Assembly: GCA_022829145.1 (NCBI GenBank)
Contig: CM040745.1
Span: 41,826,144 to 41,890,143 of the forward strand
DNA from: Albula goreensis
Taxonomy: Eukaryota; Chordata; Actinopteri; Albuliformes; Albulidae
Direction: 5' to 3'
DNA: 64,000 bases
Made by a program: the position numbers and the translations under genes. Every line of letters begins with the position of its first letter. Position 1 is the first letter of the stretch. Below, piece by piece: positions 12,541 through 25,030 of this stretch. The notes under the pieces were generated by a model. The model had not been told where the DNA came from and did not search any database. It saw nothing but the letters and a program-made list of their open reading frames with translations.

Positions 12541-14110
12541 ACACTCAGAGAGCAAAACCTCAGCTCAAGTCTAAACTCTAAACACTTTCTGCTACACACA
12601 GTGTTTTGCAAAACACTAAACACACTTCTCTACATTAGACACAGATATCTAACATGATGTCACCTTGCCATTTCAAGGCACCACCTTTCAAAATACCATG
12701 AACATACCAATCTATGAATCAATCTATGAACAATTGATCAAACACATCCATCAGGTGTACAGACACTTAAATGCTTAATTGTAAACTCACCAATCAGGCA
12801 TAAGCACTATAAAAAGGCAACAGTATACCTATCTTCAACAAAAATGGAAGGCAATGTTGCAGTAAGAGGAAGAGGAAGGGGGAGAGTGAGGATGAGAGGG
12901 GTAGCCCGCAGAGGAAGAGGGGTAGGGAGATGAAGAGGAAGAGGAAGAGATAGAGATAGACCTGGAGGAGGACATGGACAAAGAAGACAAGGCCCAAAGA
13001 TAAGATTTGAGCAACATTGGTTGACCATGTTGTAAACCATGGGTTGACGTTGAAAGAGGATGGACAGAAAGTTCAGCCCAACCTATGCAGATGTAGTGTT
13101 GCAACATTAATTCAGACATTTCGACAAGAGCACAGGTGAAAAACAACTTTTCTCTGCTGTGTTCATATACTCACATTTATACACAGACTACATATTGCCA
13201 CAGCAGAAGACCCAATGAATGCAGAGCAGATGAAATGCATTGTCATCTGGGACAATGTACCTTTCCACCAATCTGATCTGGTCTAAAACCGGTTTCATCA
13301 GCATCCACAGTTTTCACTCCAGTACTTCTCATCACACTCTCCCTTCCTTCACCCCACTGAGGAGTTTTTTTTTTGTGGCATGGAGGTTGAAGGTTTATGA
13401 TCTCCAGCCCTATATCAGGATACCCCTCATTCAAGCCATGGATGAGGCCAGCAACCAGATTCAGAGTCTGGGCAAGAATGGATTTGCCATTCAAGAAGAT
13501 TCTTCCCTCACTGTCTTGTGAGAAAGGACATAGTCTGTGGGGTGGATGAAGTGCTATGGCTAGATCCAGGTAAGCAAGCAGAAGATGTTTTTTTTTTCAA
13601 TCATGCTTTGTTTTTTGTCTCTAAAAATGTTTTTTCTGTGTTTATGAAATATATTCTATGTAGAATATGTTCTTTTCAGATTTTCAGTGCAAAATGCAAC
13701 CTTTGGAAATGCATGGATGTATTGACTGATTTTACAATGTGGAGAGAAATAAATATTTTTATCTGAGTGCAGTACTAGCGTTGTGTTTGGTCAATATATT
13801 CATACACTTTAACAATATCCAAAACCAAACTATCTAAAAACCAAACCCAGACTATATAATTAAAAAGTAGAAATGTTAAAAGTGTTTTAGATTGAGCACA
13901 GCGCAGTGTAACTGGTTCAGCAGAATCAGATCATATGAACTATGTGTTACGGTGACAAAATTGTTTTTTTTTTTTTTATAAAAATGACTGTATAGTTTTG
14001 AATGAAGTGTTTCATTTTGCAAAATATCTGAGGTGTTCTGCTACTTGTGTGTGTGGTTGTGTGAATTGTGTGTAGTGTTTTAACAACAGTTTTTTGATGT
14101 TTTCAAAATT
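12541..14110 (+). mobile_element. Internally deleted Tc1/mariner-type transposon
   Basis: The transposase remnant starts at the ATG at 12844 with an RG-rich leader (MEGNVAVRGRGRGRV). An HTH region readable near 13015-13140 as LVDHVVNHGLTLKE and CSVATLIQTFRQEHR follows. The central catalytic part is missing. The C-terminal half resumes at about 13213 with IVIWDNVPFHQS (second catalytic Asp block) and SPFLHPTEEFF (the Glu of the triad), then AWRLKVYDLQPYIR and, in another frame, VCGVDEVLWLDPG. There is a stop soon after the RG leader and several frame changes, so it encodes nothing functional. Flanks near 12600 and 14060 share AAACACT-type inverted sequence, suggesting eroded TIRs. Assignment rests on the IS630/Tc1 DDE_3 pattern; outer limits are approximate. 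Confidence 0.8.
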
Positions 14111-14221
14111 ATGCTTAAGCAACTATAAAAACTAACATACAGAATAATGCAATGTATTCAGATATGAAATGACACCTGAAACATTTCTAGTAGGAAACAG
14201 GGGCATCACCAAACCCTATTT

Positions 14222-16331
14222 ACTGGGACATGCAAGTGTGGGGATGTGGACACTGGTGTGTGGATATGAACGCTGGTGTGAGGATGTGAGCACTGGTGTG
14301 GGGATATGAACGCTGGGGTTGGATTTCAATGCTGGTGTGGGGATATGAATGCTGGTGTGAGGATATGAACACTGGTGTGGGGATGTGAGTGCTGATAAGG
14401 GGATGTGAGCGCTGGTGTGGGAATGTGAGCGCTGGTGTGGGGATATGAATGCTGGTATGAGGATATGAACGCTGGTGTGGGGATATGAACGCTGAGGATA
14501 TGAACGCTGGTGTGGGGATGTGAGCGCTGGTGTGGGGATATGAACGCTGGTATGGGGATGTGAGCACTGGAGTGGGGATATTAACACTGGTGTGGGGATG
14601 TGAGTGCTGGTGTGAGGATATGAATGCTGGTGTGGGGATGTGAGGGATGTGAGCGCTGGTGTGTGGATATGAACGCTGGTATGTGAGCACTGGTGTTGGT
14701 GTGATTGGTGAGTGCTGGTGTGGGGATGCTGGTGTGGGGAACGCTGGTGAATGCTAATGAACGCTGGTGTTGGATTGTGAGTGCTGGTGTGGGGATGTGA
14801 GTGCTGGTGTGGGGATATGAATGCTGGTGTGAGGATATGAACGCTGGTGTGGGGATTGTGAGTGCTGGTGTGAGGATATGAACACTGGTGCGGATATGAT
14901 AATGTGACTGGTGTGGGATGAGGATATGAATGCTGGTGTGAGGATGTGATGGTGTGTGGGAATGAGCTGGTGTGGGATGCTGAATTGTGAGTGCTGGTGT
15001 GGGGATGTGAGTGCTGGTGTGGGGATATGAATGCTGGTGTGGGGATTGTGAGTGCTGGTGTGGGGATGTGAACACTGGTGTGGGGATATGAATGCTGGTG
15101 TGGCGATGGTGTGGGGATATGAATGCTGATATGAATGCGCTGGTGTGGGGATTGTGAGTGCTGGTGTGGGGATGTGGTGTGGGGATATGAATGCTGGTGT
15201 GGGGATATGAGTGCTGGTGTGGGGATATGAATGCTAGTGTGAGGATATGAATGCTGGTGTGGGGATATGAATGCTGGTGTGGGGATTGTGAGTGCTGGTG
15301 TGGGGATATGAACTGCTGGTGTGGGTGATGTGAGCACTGGTGTGGGGATATGAATGCTAGTGTGAGGATATGAACGCTGGTGTGGGGATATGAATGCTGG
15401 TGTGAGGATATGAACGCTGTTGTGGGGATATGAATGCTGGTGTGGGGATTGTGAGTGCTGGTGTGGGGATGTGAGCACAGGTGTGGGGATATGAACACTG
15501 GTGTGGGGATATGAATGCTGGTGTGAGGATATGAATGCTGGTGTGGGGATGTGAATGCTGGTGTGAGGATATGAATGCTGGTGTGAGGATATGAATGCTG
15601 GTGTGGGGATATGAATGCTGGTGTGGGGATGTGAGTGCTGGTGTGGGGATGTGAATGCTGGTGTGGGGATTGTGAATGCTGGTGTGGGGATATGAATGCT
15701 GGTGTGGGGATATGAATGCTGGTGTGAGGATATGAATGCTGGTGTGAGGATATGAATGCTGGTGTTGGAATGTGAGCACTGGTATGGGGATGTGAGTGCT
15801 GGTGTGGGGATATGAATGCTGGTGTGGGGATTGTGAGTGCTGGAGGGGGATGTGAGCACTGGTGTGGGGATATGAATGCTAGTGTGAGGATATGAACGCT
15901 GGTGTGGGGATATGAATGCTGGTGTGGGGATTGTGAGTGCTGGTGTGGGGATATGAGCGCTGGTGTGGGGATATGAACGCTGGTACAAGAATATGAACGC
16001 TGGTGTGGGGATATGAATGCTGATGTGGGGATTGTGAGTGCTGGTGTGGGGATGTGAGCACAGGTGTGGGGATATGAATGCTGGTGTGAGGATATGAATG
16101 CTGGTGTGGGGATATGAACGCTGGTGTGAGGATATGAGCACTGGTGTGGGGATGTGAGTGCTGGTGTGGGGATGTGAGCGCTGGTGTGGGGATGTGAGTG
16201 CTGGTGTGGGGATATAAACGCTGGTGTGGGGATGTGAGTGCTGGTGTGAGGATATGAATGCTGGTGTGGGATTGTGAGTGCTGGTGTGGGGATATGAACA
16301 CTGGGTGGGGATATGAGCGCTGGTGTGGGGA
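14222..16331. repeat. 20-bp G-rich minisatellite, about 105 units
   Basis: Unit GGTGTGGGGATATGAATGCT, with variants GGGGATGTGAGTGCT and a 21-bp GGGGATTGTGAGTGCT form. Because 20 is not a multiple of three, three phases are read through every 60 bp, which keeps frames open on the complementary strand and gives peptides of the SPHQHSYPHTS type. Units between about 14640 and 15170 are the most irregular, with shortened copies; flanks are more homogeneous. Confidence 0.95.
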
Positions 16332-16335
16332 CTTC

Positions 16336-18387
16336 CCTGGTGAGAAGTACAGAATTACAGAAGTCTCTGTGCTCATTGTAAGTTTTATATGGAATAACCT
16401 GTGCCCCACTAGAAAGAAGCATTATTTCTCTGCTCTCATATAGATTTTTGAAAGATTAAAATATATTTCCTCTGAGACAACCCTGAGACACTGACTAAAT
16501 TTGCCCTGTGACAAATTAACATCAGAAATATGATTACATTACATTACATTTAGGACTTGAGCAGATGCTCACATACAAAGCAACTTACAAAAGAGCATTT
16601 GATGAGCTGTAAATCTGATACATTTCAGACTCAAGTAAAATGTAAGCAGCATTCCCCATATGCAAATGCCTCCTGAATTCTGCAAGCATATCACATGTAT
16701 TTTCAAGATTAATGAATAAATTGATTCCAAAGGCAACTGTCCCACAACCCCTGTGCTACTGTGCATACGTACATAAAGTATTTGAACATTCTCTCATTTC
16801 TGTCTTTGTGGGTGACCAACAAGTAATCATTATCTAAGTAACTTCAGCAACAGAAATATCTAAACGAAGGATTCTGAATGTGTTTGGAGTACGGATCCAC
16901 CGAGCAATTTGGTTCCAATTGAAATCAGCCAATACATATTGGTTGGAGATTCAGCAGATTCCCCTTCATTTGTCTGATAGAGAGAGCTCATTGCTTGGCA
17001 AAAAAATATGAGGTTGACCATTGAGTTACTTAGTGTACGTTTCCTGTGCATGTAATTGTTTCTGAGTCTTTATTTTGTATTTCGTGATTTATTATTTAAA
17101 ACAGTCCAATGTCTACTCACACAAAAGGAAATGCTGTAATTAGGTCTAGTTTTTGGTAGTTACATTGTCAGTAGCAGACCAATATTCAATTAATTATAAA
17201 ACATTTTTTCGTACTTACAAAATACTTAAACGCCAAATTTTTGGGTTATTAATTTTTTTTGCTGTATTAAAACTTGCAGTACTGTATAGACAGGGGCTCC
17301 ATTAAGGAAGAATCCTCTGTCATTTACCCATAGGCTCTGTGGAGGCTTTGACAGAAAATTCCAAATGCCATCACTCATTCTGAAAGATAAAAAGCCTGGA
17401 CTGCAATAGCCTACAATATCTACAAGTTTTGACAACCGCATTTGGAAGCTCCAGTCATGCCTTTCTGCAGTGTTGTCATTGTAAATTGATGCTTTATCTT
17501 TCCTGTTACAACCATATCAGAGAAGCTGGATACAAACTAGGCAGTGGTGTTGTGCCAATGTAGCTGAGTCAATGCTTATTATATTATAATTTTTTATTTC
17601 ATTATTTGGTGAACTTTCTCAAAACCTGAGTGCAATATTCCTTTATTATAAAATTTACATTTTTGTGCATTGTTTTATATTGGTTATGAATTGTTGAGAG
17701 TTTTGAGGTTCCGGTTTACCTGTTGTAGCATGGGGGGTTGATTAGTGAAACACACTAGAGATGCATGAGTTACGTCGGTCCAAACTTTCGGCAAAACTAC
17801 TATGGTTATTGTGCTGGTAAGACATGTGTTGTGATGCTCTCTGTTTACCTGTTAAGCTAGCACTTCAAAAGTCTGTTATTATGACTGGAACTGCATGTAA
17901 ATGAAACAATAGAACTTCATTAATGTATTAATGAGTTTTGCCTTTGTACTTTTTCGCCAAAAATGGCCATAACTTTAGTTAAATCTGATGACGTTTCTCC
18001 TCATTTGCATGTTGTGTGACTTGCTGCAGGAGACAGAGAAAACCGTGGATGGCAGGACTCCACTGTTGCTGATGGCAGCTGCATGTTCATTGGACAACAG
18101 GTCCCATTCCACCACAAAACAAATTTGGTGTTTGTGTGAATTAAACCTTTATGATCGCAGCAGTTCTATTATCAGAGTAAATAGATATTACTACAATTTT
18201 GCCCCTCAAAAGACGACAGTGTAGAAAGCAGGGCATGATTTAGGCTGCTGGGTGTGGTGGTGAATGTTTAGGTAGACACATGCGTATGTGTGCAAGGGAG
18301 AAAGGAGGGCTGGGCTGACCAAAGATGTATAACTCACCCACTTCCCTGTGCGTTTTGTAACACAAGAAAGAGGCAACATAAAACAAA
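16336..18387. other. Anonymous sequence between two arrays
   Basis: Apart from the short element tail at 16536-16592 there is no recognisable feature. Short frames on both strands do not resemble known proteins, and no splice-consistent exon set was found. Confidence 0.45.
16536..16592 (+). repeat. Fish LINE/SINE 3'-tail signature
   Basis: ATTACATTACATTTAGGACT, then GAGCAGATGCT..CA..CAAAGCAACTTACAA, matches the widespread fish tail of the form TTTAGCAGACGCTTTTATCC followed by AAAGCGACTTACA. Isolated remnant. Confidence 0.6.
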
Positions 18388-20110
18388 GTTGAACAAACTG
18401 AGCAGCCTCATTCCACACTAACACAGTCACCACCGTTGAGCACACTGAGCAGCTTCATTCCACACTAACACAGTCACCACTGTTGAGCACACTGAGCAGC
18501 TTCATTCCACACTAACACAGTCACTGACGCTGAGCACACTGAGCAGCCTCATTCCAGGCTGAGACAGTCACCGATGTTGAGCACCCTGAGCAGCCTCTTT
18601 CAGCACTGACACGGTCACTGACGCTGAGCACACTGAGCAGCCTCATTCCACACTAACACAGTCACTGACGCTGAGCACACTGAGCAGCCTCATTCCAGGC
18701 TGAGACAGTCACCGATGTTGAGCACACCGAGCAGCCTCTTTCAGCACTGACACGGTCACTGACGTTGAGCACACTGAGCAGCCTCATTCAGCACTGACAC
18801 GGTCACTGACGTTGAGCACACTGAGCAGCCTCATTCAGCACTGACACGGTCACTGACGTTGAGCGCACTGAGCAACCTCTTTCAGCACTGACACGGTCAC
18901 TGACATTGAGCACACTGAGCAGCCTCGTTCAGCTGTAACACGGTCACTGACATTGAGCACACTGAGCAGCCTCATTCCGGGCTGAGACGGTCACCGATGT
19001 TGAGAACACTGAGCAGCCTCATTCCGCACTGACACGGTCACTGACATTGAGCACACTGAGCAGCCTCATTACGGGCTGAGACGGTCACCGATGTTGAGCA
19101 CACTGAGCAGCCTCATTCCGGGCTGAGACGGTCACCGATGTTGAGAACACTGAGCAGCCTCATTCCGCACTGACACGGTCACTGACATTGAGCACACTGA
19201 GCAGCCTCTTTCAGCACTGACACGGTCACTGACATTGAGCACACTGAGCAGCCTCATTCAGCACTAACACGGTCACTGACATTGAGCACACTGAGCAGCT
19301 TCATTCCGGGCTGAGATGGTCACCGCTGTTGAGCACACTGAGCAGCCTCTTTCAGCACTGACACGGTCACTGACGTTGAGCACACTGAGCAGCCTCTTTC
19401 AGCACTGACACAGTCACTGACATTGAGCACACTGAGCAGCCTCATTCAGCACTGACACAGTCACTGATGTTGAGCACACTGAGCAGCCTCATTCCAGGCT
19501 GAGACGGTCACCGATGTTGAGCACACTGAGCAGCCTCTTTCAGCACTGACACGGTCACTGACGTTGAGCACACTGAGCAGCCTCATTCCGGGCTGAGACG
19601 GTCACTGACATTGAGCACACTGAGCAGCCTCATTCAGCACTAACACGGTCACTGACATTGAGCACACTGAGCAGCCTCATTCCGGGCTGAGACGGTCACC
19701 GATGTTGAGCACACTGAGCAGCCTCTTTCAGCACTGACACGATCACTGACGTTGAGCACACTGAGCAGCCTCTTTCAGCACTGACACGGTCACTGACATT
19801 GAGCACACTGAGCAGCCTCATTCCGCACTGACACGGTCACTGACATTGAGCACACTGAGCAACCTCTTTCAGCACTGACACGGTCACTGACATTGAGCAC
19901 AGTGAGCAGCCTCATTCCGGGCTGAGATGGTCACCGACGTTGAGCACACTGAGCAGCCTCATTCAGCACTGACACGGTCACTGACGTTGAGCACACCAAG
20001 CAGCCTCATTCAGCACTGACAGGGTCACTGACGTTGAGCACACTGAGCAGCCTCATTCAGCACTGACACGGTCACTGACGTTGAGTGCACTGAGCAGCCT
20101 CATTCCGTGA
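18388..20110. repeat. 47-bp minisatellite, about 37 units
   Basis: Each unit starts GTTGAGCACACTGAGCAGCC. Two main second halves alternate irregularly: TCATTCAGCACTGACACGGT + CACTGAC, and TCATTCCGGGCTGAGACGGT + CACCGAT. A third early form, TTCCACACTAACACAGTCAC, is confined to the left end. Length is nearly invariant at 47 bp, so divergence is by substitution. Confidence 0.95.
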
Positions 20111-22234
20111 GATGAATGAAATCGCTAGGCTAAAAAATATACATTTACCACTATAATAATAACAATACTATCAGCATTAATGACGTTGAGCAACTATTTC
20201 AGAAATTTGGGTTTCAGACACAATGTAGTTGGTAACATTAACCCTAACCTCACACATAATGCTTTTGAAATAGAGCAGCAGCATATCTCTCTCACTCAGG
20301 GATTTTCTACAGTGGAACACGAAATCTGCATGACATGGTGGTGTAACATAGGGAAAACTGCCATAAAGCACTGATAAATTTGTTTAAAAACAAAAAAGGG
20401 AAAGGCCTGTGTGTGTCATGTGTCTGAGTGTAAGTGGAAACAGAAAAACATAAAGGTATACTACAACACAACACATTTCTGTGGAGGGGCTGTTCTGTTG
20501 AGCAGGCTGACATACAAGCAGTTGATAAACTCTGAATGATTGGCTTTTCAAGAAGCAAGAGAGATTATGTTAAACACCAAAATCGATGGTGTAATATGGC
20601 ATTACACATTGAGTGAAGAAAGCAGTCACTGTAATAGAAGAGGATCAGTAGATATGACAAGTTAGCAGCTGACAGACTCTTTGATCTGCATCAGTCATTT
20701 GGCAAATTTCATTACACAAGAAAAACAGACACTGGGTCATTGGATTAATGAAACATTGCAAACATATGAGGAGCTTAAAGTGGGTTGACTTCACAAATCA
20801 TGCTTGAAAATCTGGCTGTTTGCATATGCTGCCTTTCACTTTCCTTTAGTCTTTACTTGGTGGATGTCTGTTGCAGCATTAAAGCAGTGAGGCTTGCTGA
20901 CCAAAGCCTTGTCACTCTATAACTGTATTGAGGGGTCTGATAAAAGGGATGCTGCATTACAATCAGTATAGAGTTACATTTTTAGTCAAACAACAACATT
21001 AAAGCTCCTCAGTGACACAAGGTAGAGCTGTTATGCAGAGGTTATGAGACGAGTCCTTGACAATTTGAAACAACTGTTGAAAGGAAATATAAGAAAACTA
21101 TACACAACCTCCTGACATCAGTTGCAAACTTTCCAGGTTTTGTTTCCATGCCTGTTGATGTGATGAATTTTCACACAGTACAGTGCTTTTTGGCAGGTAT
21201 GGAACCATCATAGAGACTTATGAGCTTAGAAAAAACTACTGAGGCCCACAAAATCTGTAAATAAGATGGAGAGTGGCCGGAAAGGACATCAGGCAGCTGA
21301 ATTCAGGAAATCCATGGGTAAATTCATGAAAGCAACATTGAAAACGTGATTGCCCTGAACAAAATTTTTATCTTTAGAGGATATTCTGGACAGGGCTAAG
21401 ATTCAGAAAATTAAATCCCTGGAATACCAACTTTTAATTCTTATTATTGCTGTTGTTGTGTGCATGTTTCATTGTTTTGCCAGTAGAGTTATCTGGTGAA
21501 ATCAATGCTGGTTTAACTTTTGTGTCAGACAGCATCACTGTCTTTAAAGGCCAGGACACAACAAGCCCACAGCAAGAATTAGCAGTGACTGTAGGTTGAC
21601 TACAGATCACTTAGAGTTGCCTCTGGTTGTCTCATGTCACCTGTATTAATAACAGCAACTGAACACACAGCAGACTACATCTGACACCTGAAAATACACC
21701 CTGCCCTGTTTGAGAGGAAATAACTCTCCATACCAGGAGGTTGCAGCAGTTGTATTTGCAATTACAGTTCAAATTTATTGAAGGATAGGCCCTTGAGATT
21801 AACAATCTCATTTTCAAGGGGGTCCAAGTAATTCAAAAAAGAAAACCGAAGACCAAGGAATATTTGAAGATTAGCAAACAAACTAGTACTTGCCTATCAT
21901 TTCATGCCACTTTGAATCTGTTGAAACAAACATCTCTGATAAAAAAAGTTGCAACTGGTACTGGCTAGTTGCATTGCTTGTATGTGTTTTCCAAGTATGC
22001 GGCATAAATCACTGTTCTACCCATTCTGATTTGCACTATTTCAGTGAAGACTGTGAGCAGGGTCTGGTATAAGTACAGAATAATGTCCTGCGCCCCTCCC
22101 CTTCTATTCCCAAATCTCCATCCATTCTCTGTCATTATAGGACTTGCCTATCAAAAGCAGAAAAAAAGGCAACAGCAGAAGACAGGGGAACCTGGCCGCA
22201 ACACATAAACATGCTGAGAGAAAAGCTCATTACC
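20111..22234. other. Anonymous sequence between arrays
   Basis: AT-rich with no gene supported. It includes a short hairpin-forming interspersed fragment at 21785-21830. Other frames are short and lack domains. Confidence 0.45.
21785..21830 (+). repeat. Short interspersed fragment with hairpin
   Basis: GGCCCTTGAGATTAACAATC, then TCATTTTCAAGGGGGTCC. The CCCTTGA/TCAAGGG arms pair. It resembles a motif I recall as frequent in fish genomes (TTGAGAT..CTC.TTTTCAAGGG). Family not named. Confidence 0.4.
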
Positions 22235-23632
22235 ATGCAGAGCTTCATAAGCCCTTTTTCTGCTGAAAGGTGTAGAGAGGTGGCGGTAAGAGCAGAGCTT
22301 CATAAGCCCTGTTTCTGCTGAAAGGTGTAGGGAGGTGATGGTAGAGCAGAGCTTCATAAGCCCAGTTTCTGCTGAAAGGTGTAGGGAGGTGATGGTAGAG
22401 CAGAGCTTCATAAGCCCTGTTTCTGCTGAAAGGTGTAGGGAGGTGATGGTAGAGCAGAGCTTCATAAGCCCAGTTTCTGCTGAAAGGTGTAGGGAGGTGA
22501 TGGTAGAGCAGAGCTTCATAAGCCCTGTTTCTGCTGAAAGGTGTAGGGAGGTGATGGTAGAGCAGAGCTTCATAAGCCCAGTTTCTGCTGAAAGGTGTAG
22601 GGAGGTGATGGTAGAGCAGAGCTTCATAAGCCCAGTTTCTGCTGAAAGGTGTAGGGAGGTGGCGGTAAGAGCAGAGCTTCATAAGCCCTGTTTCTGCTGA
22701 AAGGTGTAGGGAGGTGATGGTAGAGCAGAGCTTCATAAGCCCAGTTTCTGCTGAAAGGTGTAGGGAGGTGATGATGGTAGAGCAGAGCTTCATAAGCCCT
22801 GTTTCTGCTGAAAGGTGTAGGGAGGTGATGGTAGAGCAGAGCTTCATAAGCCCAGTTTCTGCTGAAAGGTGTAGGGAGGTGATGGTAGAGCAGAGCTTCA
22901 TAAGCCCAGTTTCTGCTGAAAGGTGTAGGGAGGTGGCGGTAAGAGCAGAGCTTCATAAGCCCTGTTTCTGCTGAAAGGTATAGAGAGGTGATGGTAGAGC
23001 AGAGCTTCATAAGCCCTGTTTCTGCTGAAAGGTGTAGAGAGGTGATGGTAGAGCAGAGCTTCATAAGCCCTGTTTCTGCTGAAAGGTGTAGGGAGGTGGC
23101 GGTAAGAGCAGAGCTTCATAAGCCCTGTTTCTGCTGAAAGGTGTAGGGAGGTGGCGGTAAGAGCAGAGCTTCATAAGCCCTGTTTCTGCTGAAAGGTGTA
23201 GGGAGGTGATGGTAGAGCAGAGCTTCATAAGCCCTGTTTCTGCTGAAAGGTGTAGGGAGGTGGCGGTAAGAGCAGAGCTTCATAAGCCCTGTTTCTGCAG
23301 AAAGGTGTAGGGAGGTGGCGGTAAGAGCAGAGCTTCATAAGCCCTGTTTCTGCTGAAAGGTGTAGGGAGGTGATGGTAGAGCAGAGCTTCATAAGCCCTG
23401 TTTCTGCTGAAAGGTGTAGGGAGGTGATGGTAGAGCAGAGCTTCATAAGCCCTGTTTCTGCTGAAAGGTGTAGGGAGGTGATGGTAGAGCAGAGCTTCAT
23501 AAGCCCTGTTTCTGCTGAAAGGTGTAGGGAGATGGCAGTAAGAGCAGAGCTTTATAAGCCCTGTTTCTGCTGAAAGGTGTAGGGAGGTGATGGTAGAGCA
23601 GAGCTTCATAAGCCCTGTTTCTGCTGAAAGGT
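22235..23632. repeat. 54/55-bp minisatellite, left block
   Basis: Unit: AGCTTCATAAGCCCTGTTTC + TGCTGAAAGGTGTAGGGAGG + a variable linker, either TGATGGTAGAGCAG (54 bp) or TGGCGGTAAGAGCAG (55 bp). A CCCAG/CCCTG variation alternates in adjacent units over 22350-22600, giving a 108-bp higher-order period there. About 26 units. Because 54 is a multiple of three, an 18-residue repeat stays open in several frames; this is not evidence of coding. Confidence 0.95.
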
Positions 23633-24170
23633 TGTCAGGGTACAGTATGGATTCAGGCGCAGACAGAGTAAAATAAACCAATGTTTATTTCAGCCAAATG
23701 AAATGTCCAAAAAACGAGGTCAAGGCAAGCACGGGTCAAAACCAGGAGATCAAAAACAGCACCAAAACACAATCCAAAAACACGGTAGGGAAAACAGGAA
23801 AAAGTCGTAATCAGGCAGACACAGCAATGAGGTACAAATCAGGATCCAAAATCAGAAAAACGGGTAAACAGGCAAAAGTCAGGACAGGCAGGTCAGAACA
23901 GGAAAAAGGCTTGTAGCGCAACTGGAAACAAAGTAACAGAGACGAACTCGCGACGAACAAAGAAACACAAGGGATATAAATGCAACAGTAACGAAGTGAA
24001 ACAGGGAACAGGTGAACTAATGGGCAGGTGAAACAGATCAGTAGTTAGCAATGAATCAATTAAACAATCAAGCTGTAACAAGGGGACGGGACAAGGACAT
24101 GCAGGAAACAATTAAGCACATAGACAGGGAAAACAAAATGAAACAGAACTAAGCCACCGGTTTACTGACA
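23633..24170 (-). mobile_element. Solo LTR inserted in the minisatellite
   Basis: A 538-bp segment starts TGTCAGGG and ends TTTACTGACA, so it has TG..CA ends with a 6-bp terminal inverted repeat. It is flanked by the direct repeat AAGGT (23628-23632 and 24171-24175), which lies within the host array unit. Read on the minus strand it contains GAAATAAACATTGG near its 3' end, a plausible poly(A) signal, giving the orientation. There is no internal coding region: the pattern is that of a solo LTR left by LTR-LTR recombination. Superfamily not proven; a 5-bp duplication fits Ty3/Gypsy or related LTR elements. Confidence 0.8.
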
Positions 24171-25030
24171 AAGGTATAGAGAGGTGATGGTAGAGCAGAG
24201 CTTCATAAGCCCTGTTTCTGCTGAAAGGTGTAGGGAGGTGATGGTAGAGCAGAGCTTCATAAGCCCTGTTTCTGCTGAAAGGTGTAGGGAGATGGCAGTA
24301 AGAGCAGAGCTTCATAAGCCCTGTTTCTGCTGAAAGGTGTAGGGAGGTACTTCCCTGTTTCTGCTGAAAGGTGGAGGGAGGTGGCCAGAGCTGCCCTTTT
24401 TCTGCTGAAAGGTGTAGGGAGGTGAGGTATAAGCCCTGTTTCTGCTGAAAGGTAAGGTGATGGTAGAGCAGAGCTTCATAAGCCCTGTTTCTGCTGAAAG
24501 GTGTAGGGAGGTGATGGTAGAGCAGAGCTTCATAAGCCCTGTTTCTGCTGAAAGGTGTAGGGAGATGGCAGTAAGAGCAGAGCTTCATAAGCCCTGTTTC
24601 TGCTGAAAGGTGTAGGGAGGTACAGTAAGAGCAGAGCTTTATAAGCCCTGTTTCTGCTGAAAGGTGGAGGGAGGTGGCGGTAAGAGCAGAGCTTCATAAG
24701 CCCTGTTTCTGCTGAAAGGTGTAGGGAGGTGGCGGTAAGAGCAGAGCTTCATAAGCCCTGTTTCTGCTGAAAGGTGTAGGGAGGTGATGGTAGAGCAGAG
24801 CTTCATAAGCCCTGTTTCTGCTGAAAGGTGTAGGGAGGTGATGGTAGAGCAGAGCTTCATAAGCCCTGTTTCTGCTGAAAGGTGTAGGGAGATGGCAGTA
24901 AGAGCAGAGCTTCATAAGCCCTGTTTCTGCTGAAAGGTGTAGGGAGGTACAGTAAGAGCAGAGCTTTATAAGCCCTGTTTCTGCTGAAAGGTGGAGGGAG
25001 GTGGCGGTAAGAGACCGTGGGAGGCGAGGC
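24171..25030. repeat. 54/55-bp minisatellite, right block
   Basis: Continuation of the same array after the LTR insertion, starting with the unit tail AAGGTATAGAGAGGTGATGG. Units at about 24340-24460 are shortened and irregular. A third linker (GTACAGTAAGAGCAG) appears only in this block. About 15 units. Confidence 0.95.

Noticed and set aside
14216-16422. Very long open frames (up to 641 codons) on the minus strand, His/Pro/Ser-rich
   Set aside because: They lie entirely in the 20-bp array and arise from its period and composition; several overlapping frames are open at once, which a real gene would not show.
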